Shown here one piece after another: positions 25,313 through 34,661 of a stretch of 34,661 nt of DNA. A program made the position numbers and the translations under genes. Origin of the DNA: Patescibacteria group bacterium (GTDB lineage: Bacteria > Patescibacteriota > SICC01). Location of the stretch: NCBI GenBank assembly GCA_009694835.1, contig SICC01000005.1:1-34661 (forward strand), given 5' to 3'. Numbering within the stretch: position 1 is the first letter of the stretch; each line of letters starts with the position of its first letter. The notes under the pieces were generated by a model. The model was not told the origin of the DNA and ran no database searches. It saw nothing but the letters and a program-made list of their open reading frames with translations.

Positions 25313-26197
25313 ATGGACGAATATACCTCAAATCCAGCCAATCAGCCTCAGTCGCCTTCACAACCGGCCGCTCCGGCTTATACTGCGCCACCTCAACCAC
25401 CAACGGCGGACACGAACTCACTACCCCAAGAGGAGGAGCAACCGAAGAAGAAGCGTTCATGGCCAGTTCGAATCCTGAAGGCTATTTTGCCGTTGCTCGT
25501 CATTGCCGCCCTGGTCTACGTGGTCTACAACTTTCCGGCCCTCTGGCAGCGATTGACCTATACACTCCATCCGCCCAAAGCCGGCAATTCAGCATTATTG
25601 CCGCCGACTATTCAGGGTAATAACCCGGGTGGTATTCCAGCGGGCGGTCAGGGTTGCGGGGCTGATCCGATCGACTATGACGGAAACGGTAACCCAAAAC
25701 AGATTTGTGACAACTACGTCTACATTCCAAAGATCGGTGTGGCCGCTCCGATTGTTCGTCCGGGCTCGACCGATGAGGCGACCATTGATGATGCGCTACT
25801 TAAAGGCGTGGTGCACTATCCAGGTACGGCCGAACCAGGTGAAAAGGGTAACGTGTTCCTGACCGGACACAGTTCCTTCTACTGGTGGGTGCCGACCAAG
25901 TTCCGAAACGTCTTTACGCTGGAGCCGCAATTAGAGAATAATGACGAGATTATCATCTACAAGAATGGCGTTCGGTATTCGTACCGCGTTACCAGCAAGT
26001 TCGAAGTGGCTCCGAACGAAATCAGTGTCCTGGCCCAAACTCCGGATTCTAGGGTAACCCTATCAACCTGTGTCCCGATTGGTACCAGTTACAAGCGAAT
26101 GATCGTGCAGGCTAAGCAGGTTTCGCCAGATCCGAACCGCGCCCGCGTACCGACCAGTCAGGCTCGGCCGCCAGCCAGGTTGCCGGGTGTCCGCTAA
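25313..26197 (+). CDS. Sortase
   Basis: IPKIGVAAPIV, GNVFLTGHSSF (His), VTLSTCVPIGTSYKRMIVQA (TLxTC Cys, then Arg); N-terminal TM. Confidence 0.92.
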   Translation: MDEYTSNPANQPQSPSQPAAPAYTAPPQPPTADTNSLPQEEEQPKKKRSWPVRILKAILPLLVIAALVYVVYNFPALWQRLTYTLHPPKAGNSALLPPTIQGNNPGGIPAGGQGCGADPIDYDGNGNPKQICDNYVYIPKIGVAAPIVRPGSTDEATIDDALLKGVVHYPGTAEPGEKGNVFLTGHSSFYWWVPTKFRNVFTLEPQLENNDEIIIYKNGVRYSYRVTSKFEVAPNEISVLAQTPDSRVTLSTCVPIGTSYKRMIVQAKQVSPDPNRARVPTSQARPPARLPGVR

Positions 26198-27477
26198 TTC
26201 GGCAGAATCTCTAGTCCGACCAACCGACCCGTGGCATTACGGACTAAGAGTGTTTCGTGATTCGGAACGTCGAGTAGGGTATCAGTTGCTGTCAGCTCCG
26301 TGGTGTTACTTCCATCAGCGGCAATGCTGTTAATTGTTGTTACGCTGCCAAAGAGGGCATAGTGTCCGCCCGGCAAAACACCGAGTTGGGCAGGGACGTC
26401 AGTAAATCGCGTCAGTAAATCGTCAGTTTTATCTTGCCCGTTCCATAGCCGCAGTTCACGTTGTCGAACGTAGACCAGCTGCTGGCCACCGCGGCCCGGT
26501 ACGATTCGATCCGCATTTGTGGTAACTTCTTGAGGTGAACTACTGAAGGCTGTTACGGTTCCATCAGCCGTTCGGCCGAATGTCCGGTCGGCGTCTGGGG
26601 CGGCAACCAGCTCGACCTGAACCGAACCAGTCCCGGCTACCTTTCGGTCTGAGCTGGTTCGCCGAATCACGCTGCCGTCGCTTCGGGAAATATACATAGC
26701 TTGATTAGTGACCGTCCAAGCTACAACATCAGTCTCAAGTGGTTCGATGGCTCCGCTGGTTTGAACGCGTACGAGTGTGCCCGGCTCTGATTCGGCCACT
26801 AAGACGTCGGATTGGTCTGGACTCAGCGCCGTTTTTCCACCGACGGATACCGTCGCGGTCGTACCGCCATCAATCGTAATAATCCGCGACTCTCCGGCCA
26901 CGCTGGCTACTAATCGATTACCGTCATTCGACCAGCTAAAACTGCTCGGAGTACCGTAGTTGGCTGGCAGTAGGGCAACTTGCTTCGGTTGGTTTTTTCC
27001 ATCCATATCGCGAACGAGCACTTTAACGCCATCCGGACTGGCCTGGAGATATGCCAGCTTCCGAGCCGAGGCGTCGAGAGCGTATCCAGCCACCGGAGCG
27101 TCAGTCAGTGCGATGCGGTTTGGATGGTCAGTAAAGAGTAAGATATCTTCCTCTATTACCGCCTCCCCTGGCTTGATGTCGATTTGTTTGTGCCAGGGGT
27201 GGGTGGTCGGCAAATCAACGGTTACGGAGTAGGGACCGGGATTCAGACTTAGACGCGATCGGGTATGCACGTCTTTGACTTGATCATTGATGGTGATGAA
27301 AGCTTTGTCGGGAAAGGATCCCAGTACCAGCAGGCCGGTTTTCTTGACCGAGCCATGATTAAGGTCGACCGTATAGCCGCGAGTAGCCAAGATGGCACTC
27401 GTAGCGACGACGACAAACAGGACGCCCGAAATAACGTAGGCGGCCAGGTGTCCCCGGTATGTGGGCGTTTTTGCCAT
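26194..27477 (-). CDS. Membrane-anchored PEGA-like plus beta-propeller-like protein
   Basis: N-terminal TM, PDKAFITINDQVKDVHTRSRLSLNPGPYSVTVDLPTTHPWHKQIDIKPGEAV (PEGA-like), then WD/TolB-like repeats. Confidence 0.75.
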   Translation of the reverse strand: MAKTPTYRGHLAAYVISGVLFVVVATSAILATRGYTVDLNHGSVKKTGLLVLGSFPDKAFITINDQVKDVHTRSRLSLNPGPYSVTVDLPTTHPWHKQIDIKPGEAVIEEDILLFTDHPNRIALTDAPVAGYALDASARKLAYLQASPDGVKVLVRDMDGKNQPKQVALLPANYGTPSSFSWSNDGNRLVASVAGESRIITIDGGTTATVSVGGKTALSPDQSDVLVAESEPGTLVRVQTSGAIEPLETDVVAWTVTNQAMYISRSDGSVIRRTSSDRKVAGTGSVQVELVAAPDADRTFGRTADGTVTAFSSSPQEVTTNADRIVPGRGGQQLVYVRQRELRLWNGQDKTDDLLTRFTDVPAQLGVLPGGHYALFGSVTTINSIAADGSNTTELTATDTLLDVPNHETLLVRNATGRLVGLEILPN

Positions 27478-27509
27478 GGCCCTAGCGTAGCACTTTCCGG
27501 ATTGCGGAT

Positions 27510-29380
<1,871 letters not shown>

Positions 29381-29384
<4 letters not shown>

Positions 29385-30646
29385 GCACGTTTATCATCGA
29401 CGGGCCGACTCAACTGAATGGCACCATCAAGGTTGGCGGTAGCAAGAACGCCGTAATGGCGATTCTGCCGGCCTGTTTGTTGGCGACCAAACCGGTCACA
29501 CTTCATAACGTTCCGGAGATTCGCGATGTCGCGGTAATGCTCGAGATCCTCGAACACTTCGGTATGAAGGTCGAAGGAACGTCGGGGTCGGTTACGCTCG
29601 ACCCGACCGGTCTGAAAGCCTCGGATATTCCGGACGACTTGGCGGTCCGACTGCGCGCCTCGATTACGATGCTCGGTCCAGCCCTGGCTCGCTTCGGAAA
29701 AGTAAAAATGGTTCATCCGGGTGGCGACATCATCGGCAAACGACCAATCGACGTTCATCTAAACGGTTTGCGAGCACTCGGCGCTTCGGTTGATCAATCA
29801 AATAGTCATTACGAATTGGAAGGCAGTCTTACTGGCGCCGAGATTTTCCAAGAAGAAGCTTCGGTGACCGGTACGGAAAGCACCGTGATGGCCGCGACCT
29901 TGGCGTCTGGCACCACAAAAATCCGCAATGCCGCCTCGGAACTTCACGTCACTGACTTGGTGAAATTTCTGACCACGCTCGGCGCCAAAATTACGGGCGG
30001 TGGCACTAACCAACTCGTGGTTGAAGGTGTTGATGAGCTCGGCGGCGGGGAACATACCATCCGTTGTGATGAGATCGAGGCCGGCACGTTGATGATTGCG
30101 GCCGGCGTTACTGGAGGCACCGTCACGCTGACGGACGTTGATCCGGAAAACTTCGCGATGATACCGATTAAACTTCGTGAGGCCGGGCTCAACTTCTCCA
30201 CGACCAAAGACACCGTTACCATCACTCCACCGCATGATTTCCGGAAGGTTGAGGTTAAGACCAACCTCTGGCCGTCGTTCCCATCAGATCTGCAGGCACC
30301 ATTTGCCGTGCTCTGCACCCAAGCGGACGGGGAGAGCCTGATTCATGACTGGATGTACGAAGAACGGTTCCAATACGTTGAGGCTTTGAACCGCATGGGC
30401 GCGAACATCAAGATCGCTGATCCTCATCGAATCATGATCACTGGTCCGACGGAACTGCATGCCGAGGAAATTAAAAGCCCGGACCTGCGAGCCGGTATCA
30501 CCCTGGTCGTGGCGGCCATGATTGCCAAAGGGAAGACGATTGTTGAACACGCTGAATGGATTGACCGAGGGTATGAGCGAATCGACGCTCGTTTACGAGA
30601 GTCGGGAGTCACTATCGAGCGGGTTGAGGACGCCCCAGCCCCGTAG
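29381..30646 (+). CDS. murA: UDP-N-acetylglucosamine 1-carboxyvinyltransferase
   Basis: GTIKVGGSKNAVMAILPACLL, GGDIIGKRPIDVHLNGLRALGA, DLRAGITLVVAAMIA. Confidence 0.95.
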
Positions 30647-30702
30647 TACGATGAGCACTGAGACTGTTCAACACTAGAACTAGAAAACTGTTCACCGGAA
30701 TC

Positions 30703-30734
30703 AAAAAAACGTAGCCACAAAGGCGCGTTTTTTA
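30703..30734 (+). terminator. Terminator between murA and mreB
   Basis: AAAAAACGTAGCC-ACAAA-GGCGCGTTTTTT. Confidence 0.8.
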
Positions 30735-30751
30735 TATCAGAAACCATCCCC

Positions 30752-31762
30752 ATGATTAGCAAACGAATCGGTATTGACCTTGGCACCTCCAATACGTTGG
30801 TGTACGTCCAAGATAAGGGCGTCGTCATCAATGAGCCTTCCGTAGTGGCGGTATCCGTTGAGGACAACAAGATTATGGCCGTCGGTGCCGAAGCCAAAGA
30901 AATGGTCGGTCGAACCCCAGAGCACATCGTCGCTCATCGTCCGCTGTCTGACGGGGTAATCGCAAATTACCGAATTACGGAAGCTATGTTGAAGTATTTC
31001 ATCAACAAGGCGGTCGGTAGTGTGCGATTCTTCCGACCCGACGTGATGGTCTGTGTGCCGGCCGGGGTGACCTCGACCGAACGCCGGGCCGTCATTGACG
31101 CCGCCACGGCCGCCGGTGCTAAGAACTCCTACATCATCCGCGAGCCCTTGGCCGCCGCTATCGGGGCAGACATTCCGATTGGCTCGGCTTCCGGCAATAT
31201 GGTTATCGATATCGGCGGCGGAACCTCTGAAGTAGCCGTGATTTCACTGGGCGGCATCGTGGCCGTGAATTCAGCGCGCGTTGGTGGAGACAAGTTTGAT
31301 CGAGCCATCGCGGCCTACATTCGCAAGCGTCACAATCTGGCGATTGGCGATGTGACGGCCGAACAAGTGAAAATTCAAATTGGTTCGGCCTTGTCCGTTC
31401 CGGAAGGTGAGGAAATGAAGATGGAAGTTCGCGGCCGCGACATGGTGGCCGAGATGCCGAAAACTATCAACGTTACCACCAACGAGGTCGTCCAGGCTGT
31501 TCAGGGCGAACTGTCCCAGATCATTCTGTCCGTTAAAGCCGTCCTCCAGCAGACACCGCCAGAACTATCTGCCGACGTCATCGATCGTGGAATGGTCATG
31601 GCTGGTGGTGGATCGCTCCTCCGTAACATCGACAAAGTCATCACTAAAGCTACCGGGGTGCCGTGCCACGTGGCCGAAGATCCGCTGTTCTGTGTGGTGA
31701 AGGGGACCGGCATCGCCGTCGAGAACCTCGATTCTTACAAGCGAGCTGTCGCGGCCCGATAG
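30752..31762 (+). CDS. mreB: Rod shape-determining protein MreB
   Basis: IGIDLGTSNTLVYV, NMVIDIGGGTSEVAVISLGGIV. Confidence 0.96.
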   Translation: MISKRIGIDLGTSNTLVYVQDKGVVINEPSVVAVSVEDNKIMAVGAEAKEMVGRTPEHIVAHRPLSDGVIANYRITEAMLKYFINKAVGSVRFFRPDVMVCVPAGVTSTERRAVIDAATAAGAKNSYIIREPLAAAIGADIPIGSASGNMVIDIGGGTSEVAVISLGGIVAVNSARVGGDKFDRAIAAYIRKRHNLAIGDVTAEQVKIQIGSALSVPEGEEMKMEVRGRDMVAEMPKTINVTTNEVVQAVQGELSQIILSVKAVLQQTPPELSADVIDRGMVMAGGGSLLRNIDKVITKATGVPCHVAEDPLFCVVKGTGIAVENLDSYKRAVAAR

Positions 31763-31794
31763 CGGCTCAACCACGAGCCAGGTAAGCTAAAACC

Positions 31795-32895
31795 ATGCGA
31801 ATCGGTATTGACGCCTCACGGGCGAATCTGAAAGAAAAGACGGGGGTTGAGTGGTATGGCTACCATCTGATTCTCGAGCTGGCCAAGATCGACAAGAAGA
31901 ATATCTACCGGCTCTACACCTGGGAGCCACTGCGCGGTGACCTTGCCAAGCTCCCCGACAATTTCAAATCGGTCATCGTCCCGCTTCGGAAGTTCTGGAC
32001 CTACACGGCTCTACCATTCGAGCTGCGCAAGCATCCAGTCGATCGGCTGTTCGTGCCGTCGCACATCGTACCACCGGTTCATCCGAAGAAAACCATCACC
32101 ACCATTCACGACCTGGGATTTCGGCATTTCCCGAAGAGTTATTCCAAGTACCATTTCCTAAACCTTCACGTGGGAACGCGGCTCTCGGCCCGCTGGGCTT
32201 CGAACATCATCGTACCGAGCCGCGACGTCGCCGAAGATGTTCATAATTACTACAAAGTTCCAGAGGAAAAAGTCACCGAGGTTCCGAATGGGTACGACAC
32301 CGATATGTTCAAAGACGTCACCGCCGCCAAAGTGGTCGAAGTGATGAAACACCACGGTGTGAGTGATCCCTATATCTTATTCATTGGCCGACTGGAAGCC
32401 CGCAAGAACGTAACGCGACTACTCGAAGCCTTTTATCGGCTCCGCGATTCTGGTTTGTTTGGTGGTCAGTTAGTGCTGGTGGGGAATCCCGGCATCGGCT
32501 ACGACGAAATTCGCCAGATGATCAACAAACGCAAAGGCCAGGAATCGGTCATTCACACTGGATATGTTTCGAACGAGGATCGAGCGGCGTTATTACGCGG
32601 CGCTCGGGCTTTAGCCTTTCCATCCCTGTTCGAAGGATTTGGCGTGCCGATACTCGAAGGATTTGCGGCCGATACACCCGTTCTGACCTCAAACCGCGGG
32701 GCTACCGCGGAAGTAGCCGGAGATGCGGCGTTACTGGTTAATCCGGAAAGCGTCACAGAAATCCACCAAGGGTTGGAACGGCTACTCTCTGATAGCGCCC
32801 TGACTAAGAAATTGGTGGCGCGCGGCCAAGAGCGACTGAAATCCTACAGCTGGAAAAAGACGGCCAAGCACGTTCACGAAATCATCACCTCATGA
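31795..32895 (+). CDS. GT4-family glycosyltransferase
   Basis: PYILFIGRLEARKNVTRLLEAF, FPSLFEGFGVPILEGFAADTPVLTSN. Confidence 0.92.
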   Translation: MRIGIDASRANLKEKTGVEWYGYHLILELAKIDKKNIYRLYTWEPLRGDLAKLPDNFKSVIVPLRKFWTYTALPFELRKHPVDRLFVPSHIVPPVHPKKTITTIHDLGFRHFPKSYSKYHFLNLHVGTRLSARWASNIIVPSRDVAEDVHNYYKVPEEKVTEVPNGYDTDMFKDVTAAKVVEVMKHHGVSDPYILFIGRLEARKNVTRLLEAFYRLRDSGLFGGQLVLVGNPGIGYDEIRQMINKRKGQESVIHTGYVSNEDRAALLRGARALAFPSLFEGFGVPILEGFAADTPVLTSNRGATAEVAGDAALLVNPESVTEIHQGLERLLSDSALTKKLVARGQERLKSYSWKKTAKHVHEIITS

Positions 32896-33755
32896 TTTCC
32901 AAAGCGAACATCCTTGGCGTCTCAGTGCAGGGCTTTCAGGCGTCCGAACTGCTCAACGCGTTGCGGCGTGACTTGAGTGAAGGTAAACGAGCCCAGGTTG
33001 TCACCATGACTAACGAGATGCTGATGGCGGCTCGGCGCGATCCGGAGCATCAGGCCGTACTCAATCATGCTCACTATCGGATTGCTGACTCGGTCGGGTT
33101 AGTGTGGGCCTCGGCATTCTTGGCTAAACCGCTGATGGGTTGGTTCAAATGGCTGCGGGCATATTGGCGAGCCTGGTGGATGCTGGTTGGCCTCCTGTTC
33201 CGTCCGAAGCATCTCCAGACAGTGCTACCCGGCGTCATCCGAGGATCTGAGCTAACACTCGACTTGGCCAAGCTGTGTGCAGAAGGGAAGCACGAGCTGT
33301 ATTTGCTCGGAGCCGGACCTGGGGTGGCGGTTGAAGCCGCTAGACGGCTCCAAAAAAAATTTCCAGGATTGGAAGTAACGGCTGATCCGAGTGATCCCAA
33401 GCCGGGACACGAGCAGACACAGGTTGAGCGAATCAACCGTAAGAAAGCTCGCGTGGTGTTGGTAGCGTACGGAGTTCCTGAGCAGGACCAGTGGATTAAC
33501 CGGAACCTTGAGCAGCTGTCCGCGCCGGTCATCGCCATGGGAGTTGGGGGAACGCTGGACTACCTTGCGGGAGGGAAGTCACTCAAGGGTGGCGGTCCGG
33601 CTAAGCAGCCGCCAGGATGGATGCGAAAGATAGGATTGGAGTGGCTGTGGCGATTGTTCACCCAGCCGTCCCGAACCGGGCGAATTTTCATGGCGTTGCC
33701 ACGATTCGTGCACGCAGTGGTTCGTCAAAAGCTCGACCAAAGACTCGACAACTAG
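32892..33755 (+). CDS. WecG/TagA/CpsF (GT26) glycosyltransferase
   Basis: TMTNEMLMAARRDPEHQAVLNHAHYRIADSVGLVWAS, LYLLGAGPGVAVEAA, GVGGTLDYLAG; ATGA overlap with upstream GT4. Confidence 0.92.
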   Translation: MISKANILGVSVQGFQASELLNALRRDLSEGKRAQVVTMTNEMLMAARRDPEHQAVLNHAHYRIADSVGLVWASAFLAKPLMGWFKWLRAYWRAWWMLVGLLFRPKHLQTVLPGVIRGSELTLDLAKLCAEGKHELYLLGAGPGVAVEAARRLQKKFPGLEVTADPSDPKPGHEQTQVERINRKKARVVLVAYGVPEQDQWINRNLEQLSAPVIAMGVGGTLDYLAGGKSLKGGGPAKQPPGWMRKIGLEWLWRLFTQPSRTGRIFMALPRFVHAVVRQKLDQRLDN

Positions 33756-33797
33756 GCTATTTTAGGCTATAGTAAGGCATTAATTTGCTAATGGTAA

Positions 33798-34362
33798 ATG
33801 GCTAAAAATCATCCAGAACAGGATTGGAATACGGAGCTCTTCAAAGTTGCCCCAACGGTGGCAACACTTCGCGCGGAACATCCAGATCCATGGACCGAAG
33901 CCCGTACCGACTCGTTGACCTAACTCCCGAATCGACGAGCATTTATGGAGCGCCTCAAAGATTCTGCCGCGCTAGCCAAGCGCGTTAAGCTGCCCTTTGG
34001 TGTGGCCCTCATTGATGTAGTCAATCAAAAAGGCTTTAACGAGATCAGTCATGCCGTTGGCGATAAAGCCTTGATGACGGTTTCGCGCGCCATGGAGACG
34101 CTGTCCCGAACCCATGAACATCCAGCCCGTATCGGAGGGGGACGAGTTTGGAATTTCTGCGGTTAACAGTGACCTACGGGCGTATGGCATGCGTTTAAAA
34201 ACGGAGTTCTCCAGGGACGAGTACCTTGTCGAGGGGGAACCAGTGTCGATATATGTCGGAGTGGTAATCGGTCAGCCTGGGGAGTCCGGAGGCTTACTTT
34301 ATGAGCGAGCTCAATTGGCTCTGGCTGAAGACAAGATACTCAAGAGCAGTTCAGGTTCCTGA
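33798..34362 (+). pseudogene. Degraded GGDEF-domain protein
   Basis: Frame reads DSLT*LPNRRAF (expected DSLTGLPNRRAF); removing one G at ~34136-34140 gives ARIGGDEFGIS joining the 33945 and 34114 ORFs. Confidence 0.8.
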
Positions 34363-34397
34363 ACGCTATACTTGGAAGGAACCTTTAAAGGTTGTTC

Positions 34398-34487
34398 GGA
34401 GAGGTACCCAAGTGGTTTAAGGGGCGGGATTGCTAATCCTGTAGGTCGGCGTTAGCCGGTGCGAGAGTTCGAATCTCTCCCTCTCCG
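34398..34487 (+). tRNA. tRNA-Ser (anticodon GCT)
   Basis: GGAGAGG...GGGATTGCTAATCCT...long variable arm...GAGAGTTCGAATCTCTCCCTCTCCG. Confidence 0.93.
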
Positions 34488-34488
34488 C

Positions 34489-34526
34489 AAAAAGCCGTCT
34501 GGCCTTTAGGCCAGCCGGCTTTTTGG
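34489..34526 (+). terminator. Terminator after tRNA-Ser
   Basis: AAAAGCCG-TCTGGCCTTTAGGCCAG-CCGGCTTTTT. Confidence 0.8.
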
Positions 34527-34637
34527 TGATGGCTAGGTTTCGAACTCGAGCAGAGAGTTCGTTCGCAAGGAGTGAGGACACATGCCGAGCTTGCTCGGGC
34601 ATGTTGTCCGAGCGACGCAGCCCGCCGCGCAGCGGCC

Positions 34638-34654
34638 ATCTCTCCCTCTCCGCA
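34638..34654. repeat. 17-bp duplication of the tRNA-Ser 3' end
   Basis: ATCTCTCCCTCTCCGCA at 34473-34489 and 34638-34654. Confidence 0.85.
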
Positions 34655-34661
34655 CGTCCAA

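Overview
This window looks like a stretch of a monoderm Candidate Phyla Radiation genome, probably Saccharibacteria-like; that is an inference from gene content, as I ran no taxonomic search. Bases 1 to ~3,880 are accessory: a 5'-truncated protein with a HEPN-like RX4H motif; a heliorhodopsin gene followed by a 1-nt-overlapping small membrane-protein gene, the pair flanked by related composite repeats; a near-perfect 53-nt hairpin; and a nucleotidyltransferase gene between perfect 33-bp direct repeats. The rest is mostly housekeeping: rdgB/HAM1-like, a PurN-like formyltransferase, membrane proteins, a ZIP transporter, murB, secE-nusG-(orf78)-rplK-rplA, then dcd-CYTH-thyA-folA placed between rplA and rplJ, the L10 leader with rplJ-rplL, a 1244-aa protein with a C-terminal GT2 domain, a structured non-coding region, an LPxTG-type surface protein, prfB with a programmed +1 frameshift, tRNA-Leu(CAA), a sortase, a PEGA/propeller-like protein, atpD-atpC-murA, mreB, two glycosyltransferases, a broken GGDEF gene and tRNA-Ser(GCT). 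Main leads: the heliorhodopsin plus partner cassette with its flanking repeats; a TANNNT-N6-ATG pattern that implies leaderless transcripts; complementarity between the Shine-Dalgarno region and the 3' end of the 20996..22135 gene; an orphan ORF coupled into nusG-rplK; terminator-like hairpins directly upstream of rplJ and atpD; and a Cys-to-Asp MurA.
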